A stretch of 64,000 bases of DNA from Theobroma cacao (taxonomy: Eukaryota > Streptophyta > Magnoliopsida > Malvales > Malvaceae), in the NCBI RefSeq assembly GCF_000208745.1, contig NC_030854.1:29679300-29743299 (forward strand). Direction: 5' to 3'. A program made the translations under genes and the position numbers. This document shows, in pieces, positions 49,556-61,880 of this stretch (positions within the stretch are counted from its first letter, which is position 1; the number at the start of each line of letters is the position of its first letter). Below the pieces are notes generated by a model, which worked only from the letters and a program-made list of their open reading frames with translations, was not told where the DNA came from and did no database searches.

Positions 49556-50806
49556 TATGAGACCTCAACCCCTATAGGCTCATAACTACGCATAGATGCA
49601 ATAACACGGGCTAGGGGTAGTTTCGTCATTTTCTCTAAAAAGCTCACAGAAGAAGGTTTTATGGTATTTTAAGGTCTAAATAGGCATAATAAGATATTTT
49701 GGGTGCCAAGGAGACAAGAGGAGGCAAGAGAAAATTTTTGAAATAAAATAATATTTTATTAATAAAATAATATTAAAATATTAATATTTTATTCAGTGTC
49801 AAAATTTTTCATGAAGAAGGAGTATATGGTCAATCTAAGTGGGAGAAAAGAAGAATGAAAGAATTTTGGAGAAAAATGACGTTAATGGGGCCACGTATCT
49901 TTATTAAGTAAAGATAACGCGGGCAAGTAAATATTTTAAATATTATGGGGACATTGCGTTGGAGTACAAACTTCATACATTGTTTGTACATGTGTAGAAG
50001 AAGGTAATAGAAGGAAATTGAAGTTAAATGAGTGATGGGAGGACTAAGTTAAAATGGAAGGAAACAAAAAGGGTAAAATGGTCATTTTGCATCTCGAGTC
50101 AAAATTTTAAGTTTTCGTAAACCCGAGTAGTTTAGATCAGTGTGGACCTTGTCCCAGTGTCAAAAGAATAAAAGGATTGCACAAAAGATGGGAGAAAAAT
50201 AAGTTAACTTGCAAAAGAGCATTTTCGTAATTTCGAAGGGAATTGGATAAGCTTGGGCTATAAGCATCTTGCTTCCAGCAGCTTTTCACATTTTTTTTCC
50301 AACAGCTTTTCTCCTTCTTCTTCTTCTCCTTTTCACGTTGCTTCCATCCTCTATGGAAGCTTGATATCAAGCTTTATAACCTCTCTCAAATTAGCTTAAA
50401 TTTTCATGCTTTTGGTGCACCCTTTCATAAATCCTTATGCTCTTCCACTCTCTCTCTTTAAAACCCTTGAAAAATCTTGTTTTCATATTTTCTCTCACTA
50501 GCTAGGTTTTTAGAGAGAGAAAGAGAGAAAAAGCCCTATAATAGCTTGGGAATTGTTGGAAAGAAATTCAAAGTTACTAAACTATCAAGGTAAATAGTAA
50601 ATTAGCATTGGGTTTTAAGTGTTGATAATGTTTAGTGATTGAATTGTGGGTTTATTATTGAGATTGTGTATTGACTCTATTGTGACTAGGATAGTGGGAA
50701 TAGATAGCCATTTAAAATGGCAATTGAAAGCTAGCTAAAGGGTAGCTTTTAGGGTTTATAAGTATGAATTGACATTATGGTGATGTTAATTTGATGGTAG
50801 GTTCCN

Positions 50807-51113
50807 TTTGAAATAAATTAAAGAAAAATAATTATCATTAGCTTCAAACCCTCAGATAAAATTGATAATATTGTTTGAAAACGAAGAGGAAATGCATATC
50901 TAGCTAATCATCAAAAGAAAAATTCCACGGAATATCAGTTTCCTTTTTCGCGGAATAAGTCCATCACAACATTATCATTAGAGAATAACCTGGGATACTA
51001 TTAGGATTAAAATTAAATAAATGTATACAATAATATTAATTACTTATATAGAAATGTGTATAAGTTATATATAAATTTACATAATACATCAAAATGTATA
51101 CAAACTGTATATA
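50807..51113 (+). other. Block identical to 61821-62127, adjacent to an N
   Basis: After n at 50806, about 307 bp match 61821-62127 with no difference seen by eye, at a constant offset of 11,014, up to a (TA)n tract. The surrounding sequence is otherwise solo LTR. An assembly or gap-filling artefact is the likeliest cause. Confidence 0.75.
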
Positions 51114-51174
51114 TATATATATATATATATATTGTGCATGATAATTGACATTGTGTATGATGACTATAACCGTG

Positions 51175-51355
51175 TGTGTGCATGATGTGGGGGGATGCAC
51201 ATGCCGGTGATAATGGCGGTGTGGGAGATGGATAATGATAGTACCTTTGTGCACGATGTGGGGGGATGTACACGATGGCATTGATTGTGCACGATGTGGG
51301 GGGATGCACATGATGGTGCCGGCTATGTGCACAATGTGGGGGGATATACATGAGC
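51175..51355. repeat. Minisatellite with core atgtggggggat
   Basis: Four cores start near 51185, 51256, 51294 and 51334, each followed by a gcacatg-like word; spacing is 71, 38 and 40 bp. It is G-rich within otherwise AT-rich DNA and gives spurious His/Pro-rich frames on the minus strand. Confidence 0.85.
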
Positions 51356-52414
51356 CGGGTGTGATTATACTGATATTGGTGTTCATCTATGTATTTATAT
51401 ATATACATTTATGTTTATGAAATCAAAGTTCATGAGTATGGTATATGGTTTTGCATATGTGAATCTTGCATGTTGAACATTGAAAGTTGCTAAGTATTGT
51501 CAAATTGGTGTTCATTACAACAAGGAATTTGGCTGCAGCGAAATGGATTCTCACTGCCGCTAAAAATTCTCGATGGTAGTACAGTACTATCAATTTGATA
51601 GTGATTTTGACCACTTTTCGATCAGAACTGGGCAAAGTGGTGAACAGTAAAGTTGTAACCCTACCTCTCAGCTTTCTAATGACCCAACAAGCATGTCAAT
51701 TGGACCCATGTAATGGAAGATATGATTGAAAAACCGAACCATATGCAAACTAAGAATGCCTTTTTCTGTAGTGAGAAACGTGTTGTCACGTTGCTACGTT
51801 GCTCGGGTTTTGATATAATTTCCTCCACTCTCTTATCTTCATGATTGAGCATGGGTCTTTGCAATACTAAGAGTCCACTGATCAATGTCCAAAACAAGGG
51901 GGTTTAAGAAAGAAATTATACCTAACTGCATTGTTTTTCAAAACAAGTGTATCACGATTTCGAAATTCTTCCTTATCAATTTCTTGTTCCCTTCCTTGTC
52001 CACTCACTGGGTTTATACTCACTGTTTTCAACTTCATATTTTTAGATTATGAGGCAGTTGGTAACTAGGTCGAGGTGCTTTTGCAGACTCGACTATTGGT
52101 AGGTATCTCGACATTCAGTAACTGTATGTTCGTCGAGTTTTTCCGTTAGACATCGAGTCTCCTTTTGATATGTATAGACAAACTTAATGTAAATTATTAG
52201 AATACATGATGTAGATAATGTATGTATATTTTAAATGAGCAGCGTCAGTACGAGTTGGCAATGTCCATCACCATTTTGATCCAAAGTTATAAAATATGAC
52301 TTAGCAATATTTGATAGAGTAATGAGCATGATAAATAGTAGGCTTGCTTGGGCTTAATGGACTACATCCATTGGGCCCATGCACCGATCATGGCCCGAAA
52401 TTTGGGTCGTGACA

Positions 52415-52560
52415 ACCGTAGTCGTTAGGATATGGCTTAGCAACTACATGCATTTACTGGGTAAGGAAACTTAAGGTCAAATTTGAAAAGGTCAAGCTAT
52501 TATTCTTTTGATCTAGTCACCTTTAGAGCTCTTTCTTTATAAAAAAGCTTTGAATAGTGG
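52415..52560 (-). pseudogene. Ty3/Gypsy gag relic, left part
   Basis: Minus-strand text ending AKPYPNDYG joins the gag at 49550 across the solo LTR. Stops occur upstream of it. Confidence 0.6.
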
Positions 52561-52989
52561 TTGGCGAGATTTCAATAGTAAAAGTGTAAATAAGTAAAAA
52601 GATGCTCTGAAGGTGATAGAAAGGAAGATTAGAGTAGTCTTAGAAGTACTGAGTGTTATGAAGGTGAAAGAGAATGGGTGAATAATAGAGTAATGGTTGT
52701 GAATAGGTAGAGAATAGGCGAGTGATAGAGTAACAATATTGTCAAAATTGTAGAGTAAGATTGAGAATAAGGTGGAAAAGGACTAAGTGGAAGAGTATTA
52801 GAGAAAGAAGCTCGTTAAGAGTAAAAATGTGCTTGCACTAGGCCCCAAGATTTTTCTTTTACTTTTAAAATGAATTGTGAAAGGTTTATATATAAAACCA
52901 GAAGAAATAGTTACTTAACAACGGACTTTAATGCACATAATGAGTAACATTATTAAAACAACATTAATGTACATAATGGGTAACATTTA

Positions 52990-53120
52990 CTAAAATCCAT
53001 TATGTGGATATTAAAATAGTAGTTTTATTATACAAAATGAGTAATGGTTATAAACCGATTATGTGATTGCTGAAGTGGTGGTTTTATGGCTATTTATAGT
53101 GCAATAAAACTTATTCTTGA
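52990..53120 (+). repeat. Dispersed repeat, copy 2 (partner at 37551)
   Basis: tgtggatattaaaatagtag and aaaccgattatgtgattgct match the copy at 37551. Just before it, acataatgagtaacatta and acataatgggtaacattt form a small tandem pair near 52935-52990. Confidence 0.7.
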
Positions 53121-53239
53121 GTAGAAGAAGAAAAAGCTACGAGAGAACAAGATAATGCATATTTTGTAAATACTTCAAAACACCATTAGTATCTTCACCT
53201 TTCATTGTTTTTATTCTCTAATAGCATAAGTAATTGTTG

Positions 53240-54020
53240 TAGACCTCAAGAATAAAACTAAAATTTTTAAGTCCACCAACTTTTCTTGTCAAAAACCTAA
53301 CACTCTCTTTTGATGTTATTGCAAAACATCAGCAATGCAGTTCACCACCTTAAGCGTGATTAATTATCATTTGAGATCTTAGAAACATATGCTTACGAGG
53401 AAAGGTTAATGCATATGTATGGCTTTGCAATAAAATTTGTAACATTCAATTTACTGTAATAATGTGAAACTTTTAATACAACTAAGCACCTTTCTGAATG
53501 GTGACTTTTAACATTATTATCTTTTTTATCCTTTCTTCAAGATCCTTAACAAGCAGAACAAAAAACCCTATCTACCAATACTTAATCCCTATATCCTTCA
53601 ATTTTTCGATTACTAAATCCTACTTTTTTAGCATACTTGTTGTAAAAATCATAAATATTTTATTTCGTTTCAAATCCATTCCAACTTTTGAAATACTCTT
53701 TTTTTTTTTGACATATTTGACTGAACAAAAATCATAAAATTAGTATAAAAGAGAATTATGTTTGAGCACTTATCGTGCTTTGGATTTTACTCATCCATTG
53801 GTTTAATTGATGGGGAAATATCATCTTTCGTAAATTTCAATATTCGACAGAATTGATATTTATTTATTGCATTTGTAATTTCTTTATTTATAAATTAAAA
53901 AATAAATAAATTTAGTTATCTTGTAAATTATCAGAAGCCCATTTTATACTGTCATTTCATATGCTTAAAATTGATAACTAAACACAATCAATGAAAAAAA
54001 CGTAAAATTTGAATAAAACA

Positions 54021-54060
<40 letters not shown>

Positions 54061-54800
54061 TTGTAATAATTCCCTTGGCATTTTGACTGAAAAAACATTA
54101 TAGTAGTAAGTTTTTAACATGTGTGGGTATACAAATACAACACCAATTTAAAGACAAATTGTCCCTTTTCTTGGAATTTCACATGAAAAAACGCGGACAC
54201 ACTCTTTATAAGTTGGTAATAAAAGAAGGTTAAATGGGAAAAGCTACAAAAGTAAATTGAAGCGATCTGAAAATTTGAAGTTGGAGGCATCAAAATGAAA
54301 TAACTTTATTAGTTCTTTATTATCTTTGTGGTAGCACTTCTTTCATCTTAATAAGCAGCATTATATGGCACAATAGTATAAAAAGGACACCAAATAAGAC
54401 ACAACGTGAGGGTAGGAAATTTTTATTCGCTGTTCGAAAGAGTTTGCTATAGTGCCCTAGATGCCGAATAACAATTTTTATGCCCAAGGCGATGCCAAAT
54501 GCAAGCCTTGTAGCCAATCCCTAAAGTTCTGGTCATGACCAATTCAAAAGTCATGGAAATAATTGGTATCGAAATTAAAGAAAATAAAATAAAAGAGAAG
54601 AGAAGCCTCTTTAGGCAAAGACTGAAGTCGTTGCTTCTTGTCTTGATACATAACGAAAGAGCTTGGAAATCGAAAGGGAGACCAACATATTAATCATGAG
54701 GCATTAATTTTGTCTCATAAATACAACACCAAACTTTTTCATCTCCAACAAAAAAAGGAAAAACAAAAGACAATTATTTTGCCTCTAAATAATATATATA
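53240..54800. other. AT-rich intergenic region
   Basis: No gene is recognised. A (TA)n(GA)n simple repeat lies at about 54022-54060. A minus-strand open frame at 54320-54517 has no recognisable family. Confidence 0.4.
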
Positions 54801-54814
54801 AGGAAGCTGTATGC

Positions 54815-56187
54815 CTATTTTTTTATTGTACAGAAGGCCTGTAAGAAGGTAAGCACAAACATGAAAAGCGCAAATATTTGAGCAGCCATGGCCCATGGCT
54901 TAGTAAAATAGCTTTGCACGTACGCGGCCCGCCATTTAGGCCACCATCGTTGGCAATGATGATTCAGCTGCTTGCATACCTGAGGATAAAAGAATTCCTT
55001 GACAAAAGCGTCTCTGTACAGCCCATTGAAGAACAGGGTGGCATCCTTTGGGCTCAACCAATTATCAACAACTTCCTTCGTGCCTAGTAATTCAATGTCA
55101 TCAGTGGTGTCAATTAGGTCATCCAGTAGCTTTGCATACGAAGTAATTACAGGTCGGCAATTTGGTAAACATTGCTCATAGCTGATGAGGTTCCGAAAGA
55201 GAGTTTCTGTCGTTTCTTCAACTAGCAACGCCGGTATTTCAAGAGCACCATGTCTAAATCTTACATCCAGAATGCTATCTGATGCAACTTTAATGAACTG
55301 TACTCCAGCTTCATTGAGTCTAGAGGCAGAAGGAATGGGTTGCCATTCCATATTTTGATCTATGGACCTTCGCGATTGTTTAAATGGCAGAACTGCAGAT
55401 AACCTTAACAGATCAAGAATGTGCTTGATATCTTCGCTGCCAAAAAGTTCTGCATCTGGCGGAGATCCATTAGATGAGAAGATGCTACCAAAAAATTTGA
55501 GGGTGAGTTCTATGAGCTTGCGCTTGGCAGCTATAGCAGCATCAGCAGATGTATCCATTGTTCTGTTGGCCCTTGCAGACGTAGCAGCTTCCTCTTTTTT
55601 GTCTTCAGAGCTAGCAAGTTCCTTATTTTTGTTGGCCCCTTCAATCAACCAAAATAGAAGCTCAAGCACCCGCCAAGGGACTTGGTTTTCTAGCAAAATC
55701 AAGTCATGATAGAGATGTTGGAGCATATAAGACATGGTGAATATCGGATCTTCATGTTTACTCACCATTCCAGCATACTTGAGTAGGAGCTCAATAATGA
55801 ACAACCATCAAGCACCAAAATGTTCACAAATTCTTCTGGGCATAAATCAATAGGCGATGCATAACACTTATGAGCCTCTCCCTCGACTTGTCGAATTTCC
55901 TCTTGTAGTTTCCCAAGCAGGTTCGGATCTTTTAAACGTAAGATAAGGCCTTCTAGATAAGTCACCTTGATTACTTGTGTGGCTTGCAGGTGTCTTTCGC
56001 GGCAGTGCCAGGGCCCGATGGAAAAGCCAGTCGGGCTATAAGCCTTTTCGTTGTTCCTGTAGAGCATACCAGGAATTCTGAAGATGGACAACTGATCGTT
56101 ATACATGACGAAATTATGGGGAACCATATTTCTGAAAGTTGATAATTGTGGAACATCAATTGCAGCATGTTCTCCATCGCCCGCCAT
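54815..56187 (-). pseudogene. DUF247 family gene with a single-base frameshift
   Basis: From MAGDGEHAAID (ATG at 56185-56187) the frame runs through IFRIPGMLYRNNEKAYSPTG, SIGPWHCRERHLQATQ and EEFVNILVLDGC, then shifts by one base near 55803. The other frame continues FIIELLLKYAGMV, YHDLILLENQVPWRVLELLF, SAVLPFKQSRRS, RLNEAGVQFIKV and ends in one C-terminal membrane helix (MAAQIFALFMFVLTFLQAF). The family consensus VLDGCFIIEL would need ggttgtttcatt where the sequence has ggttgttcatt: one T is missing. No other damage exists over about 456 residues, so this is a very young pseudogene or a homopolymer sequencing error. A 5' non-coding exon is likely, since a ...catacag acceptor lies just before the ATG. 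DUF247 proteins are plant-specific, membrane-anchored and of largely unknown function; grass members sit at self-incompatibility loci. Confidence 0.9.
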
Positions 56188-56259
56188 GAGTTTGACCTGT
56201 ATGCTTTTGAACAACACAAAACAGAACAGAACTGTATCGTTATGAATACTAAGTGACAT

Positions 56260-57200
56260 GGATGTTGATCAATGAAAGACTTGGTGCAAATATGAAAGGA
56301 ACACTAATCAAAGAGACCCAAAAAATAAAAAAAAGCCTGATTGATGCATGACTTCAAATGTTCATTTAAAAAAAAAATGACTTCAGATTATAATATAAAC
56401 ATACTGGTTTAGACTTAGCAAGCTGCAATTTATGCAGAACAAATTACAGTTTCGTCAGACTAGAAAAGATAACTCTTAGAAATGGGAAACTTACGCTAAT
56501 TAAGACTTTGAAGCAGAGGATTCTGGGGGAGATTTCTCAGCCAACATTTTGGTTTTTCATTATGCAATACCACTTGAATAGAAAATTTTAATATAACACT
56601 CATGTTATATAAATTTGATGCTTAACATACCTTGCATTCAAACACCTACTTTTTAAGAATGCTTATGTATATGCTTTTCGGATGGCTTTAATTCCACGCC
56701 AAGTTATGTAGAGTCATCCATTCGGAAAGGACACGGATACTTCGCTGCAAAGGCCGCAAAGCTTTTACCTGTTCTGAATCCTCACTGTATTTATGTTTTA
56801 CACTGTAATATTTTGTGTTGCTTATCACTGATACCATTTCCAACTTAAAATAATAAAGAAGAGCCGAAACTTTTTTTAACAACGAAGAGTCTAAAATTAA
56901 TAAACTGTTAGATTTTTACAATAATATTTTTTTATGAATATGAAGCTATAACAATGGAGTTCAAGGCAATACAGAAGAGAGAAAAAAAATATTTTGGGGA
57001 AGAAGACTATTATATCATAAAAGCAAAAAAAAAAAAACCTTTTATATAAAGGGCTTTTACAAGAAAAGAAAACATTGCCATATAATGCAATGGCCTTGTC
57101 TTGGAGAAAATGAAAAACGAAATATGGACACCGCTCACAGTCTTCAAAGCAAGACAAATCAAAGATTTTTTTTACATTTGGAATTTTTCAGTCCCTATGC
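56260..57200. other. Upstream region of the DUF247 gene
   Basis: No gene is seen. It probably contains the DUF247 leader, intron and promoter in its left part and AT-rich sequence with A runs to the right. Confidence 0.35.
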
Positions 57201-57201
57201 A

Positions 57202-58400
57202 CTAACAAATTGTCAAAAATAACAGGAAAAATGACAAAAATAAAAAGAAACAAAATAATAAAAGAAAGAAGCGCAAGTCACAGAAGTTGCACGTCAAGAT
57301 TGTTATTGAAGGCTTTTTCTCTAGCATAAGAGCTTTAAGTGGAAATCCAAGAGGCAAGTGTAGTTTAGATGTTGATGAAGATCCTTGGTTGTTGCTATAT
57401 AAGAAATTAAGATGATTCCTCCAACTAGGATTATAAGTGTCGGAATAGGGATTATTGTTTTGCTGCCTATTTCCAACAAGTTGACAAGATTCAGAATAGA
57501 TGGGGAAATTGTCATTACAATGTCCTTCTCCACAAAGTTTACAAGTCACAAAGGGGCTCTTAATAGCATTAACACTTAATTTATCAGTTTTCTTTGTGAA
57601 AGAAGCCAATTGTGTAGACAATGCATTAATTGTATCTAATTTATGAATTTCAGCAACTTTTCTTGCACCTAATTTTTTAGATGGCCATTGGTGTTGGAAG
57701 CCATCTCTTCAAGCAAATCATAAGCCTCATCAATGGATTTATTCATAAGTACATCTCCAACTGTGGCATCAATGGTGGTTATAATAAGTCATAGCAAACC
57801 ACTATAAAAAGTCTGAATTTGTAGCCACTTATGTAACCCATGGTGAGGACACCTTCTTAACAAATCCTTGTACCTCTTCTAAGCCTCATATATTGATTTA
57901 AAATCCAATTGCATAAAAGAGGTGATGTCATTACGCATCTTTACAGTTTTAGCAAGTGAAAAGAATTTTGATAAGAATTTCTGAGCCAAATCATCCCAAG
58001 TACTAATGGAATCCACAAAAAGTGAATTTAACTAGCTCTTTGTTGTATCTCTCAATGAGAAAGGGAAAGGCTCAATCTTATGGCATTATCAGTAACACCA
58101 TTGGCCTTGAATGTGTCGTGAATTTTTAGGAAATTCACGATATGAGCATTAGGATTATATTAGGTAAACCCCTAAATCGAACAAAACTCTTGATCATCTG
58201 ATTGATTGCTAACTTAATTTCAAACTTGTCAGCTTGAATGGTAGGTATTTGGATAGTAGAGTGGAGATCTTGTGCCAATGGGACAACATACTCCCTTAAA
58301 GATTTGGTCTCTTCCCCCTGTTGATTAGCCATTACTCTATTTCGAGCAAAAACTTGTTGATTTTTCCCTTGTAGTCTTTGAAAAGTCTTCTCAATTTCTA
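57202..58400 (-). pseudogene. Ty3/Gypsy gag relic
   Basis: Minus-strand translation from 58332 gives IQADKFEIKLAINQMIKSFV and RFRGLPNIILML, then gag text with W..L and SFMQFDL-like motifs between 58100 and 57700, and at 57621-57300 CKLCGEGHCNDNFPI (a zinc knuckle), QQNNNPYSDTYNPSWRNHLN and NNQGSSSTSKLH. This is the long-gag type of plant Gypsy elements. Stops and shifts make it non-functional. Confidence 0.8.
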
Positions 58401-58540
58401 GATCACAAGGAACAATTTTAAAATTTTAGACTCTTTGCATACAACTACCAAAAGTATCTAAAAATTAAAGAAAAGAAAAATCTGAATTAAGACTTAGAAT
58501 GCTTGATATTAATATTAACAAGAAAAAATTAATATTCAAA

Positions 58541-58558
58541 TCCTTGACAACGGCGCCA
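58541..58558 (-). other. Gypsy primer binding site
   Basis: Read on the minus strand, tggcgccgttgtcaagga matches the primer site used by many plant Gypsy elements (tRNA-Asp type). It lies just upstream of the gag relic in the same orientation, so the LTR must be on its right. Confidence 0.8.
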
Positions 58559-58561
58559 AAA

Positions 58562-60124
58562 ACTTATTATTGGTTTCCCAAGCAAGTGCACGTATTGTAA
58601 ACAAGTAATATAGTGATGAAGTAGAGTATTGTTCCCATAGAAAATTGTTTTAATTGTTATTGCTAAGTAATAAAATTAACACACCTTAATTTTATCCGAA
58701 CAATCAAATTTAAATTATTAAAAAGCAAAACTTCAATCTATCAAACTAAAACTAAAACTAATATAAATTTAATCAGTAAAGTTGTTTTAAAAATTCAATT
58801 AACTACCAGACCTAATATTAGAATATCCTTCAATACTCCATCTGAATATTATCTCTCTTTCTCTCTCAACTTAGTTTAATGGATTAAGTTGCTACTTAGA
58901 GTTTTAATTTATTTACAAGTCTCTATCGAGTTTCTTATAAAAATATCTCTCCTAATTAACTTACTATATATTTATGCAAATTAAATTGAAAAAAGATTCA
59001 TTAAGTTCAGGCTCTAATCTTGGATATCTATGGCTTATAGGTGTATATCTACCCTATATGCAAATCAAACCACTTAATTAACTAAGTGCATTCGATCATA
59101 CACTATTCTATTCAAGGTTTGCCTAATTCTCTTTCGTCAAGGTTTAACTTAGATTTCCAATTCGATCTAATTGGTGATCAAGAAATTAGAAGCATTAAAA
59201 ATAGAATAGAATAGCAACTTAATACCATCACACATAAGCAAAAAATAGATAAATAATTCAGACTACGTATTCACACATCATCATCAAGTAAAGTCTAAAC
59301 ATTGAAACTAAACCAAAAAAATAAAAGATTACAAAAAGATAAAAGAAACTTCAAGAGTTGAAATCTTGATCTCCTAATCTTCTTGAATCCTCAAATTCTT
59401 CTTAGCTCCAATGAGACTTTTCTTTAATGATTCCATGGTTAAATCTCATCTCTAAATCTTATGTTTCATTACTTCAAAAGTCTTCCAAAAGATTGCACAA
59501 ATAGGGTGCGAGTTCATGTAAAAAAAAAGAGTCCGATCTAACAAGGATTTCTTCCCTAGACTAGGTAAGCCGTGGCCTAGCTTCACCAAGGCAGCAACCT
59601 CAACCATATAAGTGGCAAAATGTGTGATTTTTAATTCAGGGTGCCACAACCTACCTCCTCCAAGGCCGCGGCCTCTCTTGGACTGCTACAATGCTTCAAA
59701 TTCAATAAGGTTTTTGACCACTTTCCAGGCTGAACTGGGAGAAGTGGTAAACATGAAAGTTGTATATGTTTCTCTTAGCTTTTCAATGGTTTAAGAATCA
59801 CTTTATTTTGAGTTCCGTAGAGAGAGTGACGATTCAAATACCAAGACATATGCAGTGAAGGTCTACATCTCATGAGCACTTAACTTGACAACTTTTCAGC
59901 TTTTTAATTGCACACCTACAAAATCTACAAACTAATCAATAATAACATATCTTAGGCACATTAAGACCAATTTAAGCACAAATTTAACTAAGATTAGATT
60001 GACTCACCTAATTAATTAACTTAAAATAATTAAAGAAAACTTACTAATTCTTAAGCATTACTACAAGAACTTAGTCAAATTATTATAAAAATTAAGTCTA
60101 AATAACTCTATATAATAAAGTCAT
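58562..60124 (-). repeat. Probable LTR of the Gypsy relic
   Basis: The position next to the primer site identifies it. The segment 59695-59780 (gaccactttccaggctgaac, gggagaagtggtaaac) resembles 51600-51660 in the solo LTR, as expected of related LTRs. The outer end and a second LTR were not found. Confidence 0.5.
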
Positions 60125-60590
60125 TAAGAAGCTAGTTGATATTTCCCAATACTTATTTACTTTTGCTTTCGTTGTACGCTATGTGTGTGTGTGTGTGTGT
60201 GTTTGGGAATGTGTAACGCTATTCTCGGTTTCCTAAGATCATTGTCGTGTTAATAGAGCAATTTTTTTTCTTTTTTCTTAGAGTTTTTATTTTCCAAAGG
60301 ACAGAATAATTTCCGTTCTTATCAGAAAGTGGATTCTTCCACTCGCGAGAAAGGGAACCCCATGTTTCCAATATTTTCAAAAATGTTCGTTAGAGCAGTC
60401 AAAAGAGCCTTGGTGCCCCAAGCTTCACATTCTTTCACCATCCATGATACGGAAGAATCCTGATCATTGAATTTCTATCACAAATCAATTTTACGTACTC
60501 AATTTAGATCTTAGTTATTGTCAATTTGAAAGAAATTAAAGAAAAATAATTATCATTAGCTTCAAACCCTCAGATAGAATTTACAATATA
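60125..60590 (+). repeat. Direct duplication, left copy
   Basis: It matches 61403-61880 from aagaagctagtt through cattagcttcaaaccctcag, with a (TG)n tract at 60182-60201. The copies are about 1.28 kb apart. Confidence 0.85.
60285..60463 (+). CDS. Short conserved open frame, left copy (unknown)
   Basis: After a ttttttcttag acceptor-like sequence the frame reads QNNFRSYQKVDSSTREKG, then FPIFSKMFVRAVKRALVP, QASHSFTIHDTEES and a stop at 60461-60463. There is no start codon where the right copy has Met (GTG here). It may be a last exon of a lost gene. No family was recognised, and it is low confidence as a real gene. Confidence 0.25.
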
Positions 60591-61402
60591 ATCATTAAAA
60601 AATAATTTTCTTTTTTTTTTCTTAGTGGAGTCAATTCGTGAGGTTTTTAAAAACCATCGAAATCCCTTTTTACGAAAATTCAAAAAATTTCTTTGTACAA
60701 CAAATAAATTTGGAGCAATTTGAATTGGTTCAACTCAGAAATGAGAGAGTTTCATTTTTAATATCTTAATATTTTGATATGATGATTTTGTCTACTGAAT
60801 TCTAAGTGCCTTTTTTCTTTTATCTCTTAGAAAAGAATAAAGATAAGATACAAAAGTTTTCTTTTATGGATATCTTTTTTTTTTTTCATTTCGAGGGCAG
60901 GAATTCTAACCAAGGAGCATGCAGATCCCAAAAATATATAATTGATTTCCCCTCCAAAAATAACTTCTCTTGTCGAGAAACGCATTAGATATTTACCTAA
61001 CCCACTACACCCTGGAGTAGATCCCAATTAGCCCCAAAAGGCTGATCTCTAACTAGAAAAGAAAATCTTGAGCTTGATAAGTTTCTAGTCCAGTGGGCTA
61101 TAAAACTCACTAGGATAAACGAGATTGTTGAACCAGACAAAGCAACAAGCAATGAAATCAAAAACAGATAAAGCACCTAAACTATAAGACAAGTAAGGCT
61201 CTCCTGATTATACAACTGCACGACAAACCCATGCAAAATGTTAAGTTAAGATATGCCTATGATTTTTCTTTCTAACTCTTTTTACTGCTCATGTCATTTC
61301 AATGGGCAATATATTAGGTAAGACATATAAAAGGTGTCGGTGATGGTGGAAAGTTTCATTTTTGATAAAACATCAAATATTTGCTATCAAATTTTTTCTA
61401 TC

Positions 61403-61880
61403 AGCAAGAAGCTAGTTAATATTTTTTAATATTTATTTATTTCTGCCTCTATTGTACTATATATATATATATGTCTGTGTGTGGGGGGGAGGGGTAATGT
61501 TTAACACTATTCTCGGTTTCTTGAGATCCTTGTCGTGTTAATAGAGCAATTTCCTTTTTTTTTCTTTTTATATTTAGCATTTGTATTTTTCAAAAAACAG
61601 AATAATTTCCACTCTTCTCAAAAAATGGATTCCTGCCCTCACAAGAAAAGGAACCCCACGTTTCCAATATTTTCAAAAATATTCGTTAGGGCTGTCAAAA
61701 GAGACTTGGTTCCCCAAGCATCACATTCTTTCACCATCCATGATACGGAAGAATCTTGATTATTTAATTTCTATCACAAATCAATTTTACTTACACAATT
61801 TAGACCTTAATTATACTTAATTTGAAATAAATTAAAGAAAAATAATTATCATTAGCTTCAAACCCTCAGATAAAATTGAT
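61403..61880 (+). repeat. Direct duplication, right copy
   Basis: This partner of 60125-60590 has a TA/TG simple repeat at the corresponding place (61459-61478). Its right part overlaps the block shared with 50807-51113. Confidence 0.85.
61535..61759 (+). CDS. Short conserved open frame, right copy (unknown)
   Basis: The frame contains KKQNNFHSSQKMDSCPHKKR, FPIFSKIFVRAVKRDLVP, QASHSFTIHDTEES and the same stop as the left copy. In the last 33 codons I count seven differences between the copies, five of them silent, which suggests past selection on the protein, though the number is small. The start is uncertain; an internal Met (MDSCPHKK) gives 45 residues. Confidence 0.3.
   Translation: MLIEQFPFFFFLYLAFVFFKKQNNFHSSQKMDSCPHKKRNPTFPIFSKIFVRAVKRDLVPQASHSFTIHDTEES

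Larger units (their letters stand above)
49556..52414. mobile_element. Solo LTR of about 2.86 kb inserted in the Gypsy gag
   Basis: It is flanked by a perfect 5-bp duplication accgt (49551-49555 and 52415-52419). Ends are tatgagacctcaacccc and gggtcgtgaca; the first TA is probably a decayed TG. Removing it with one accgt restores the gag reading KPYPNDYGSPKFKQF on the minus strand, which proves the insertion. No primer site, gag or pol was found inside, so it is a solo LTR. It contains a minisatellite (51175-51355) and, next to a single N, a block shared exactly with 61821-62127. Confidence 0.8.

Noticed and set aside
51036..51408. Two long minus-strand frames rich in His, Pro and Tyr
   Set aside because: They are translations of the minisatellite and of the (TA)n tract, overlapping in two frames, with no real protein character.
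54320..54517. 65-codon minus-strand frame with hydrophobic segments
   Set aside because: No family recognised, no splice or duplicate support; probably a chance frame near the DUF247 3' side.
55362..55709. 115-codon plus-strand frame
   Set aside because: Antisense shadow of the DUF247 coding sequence.
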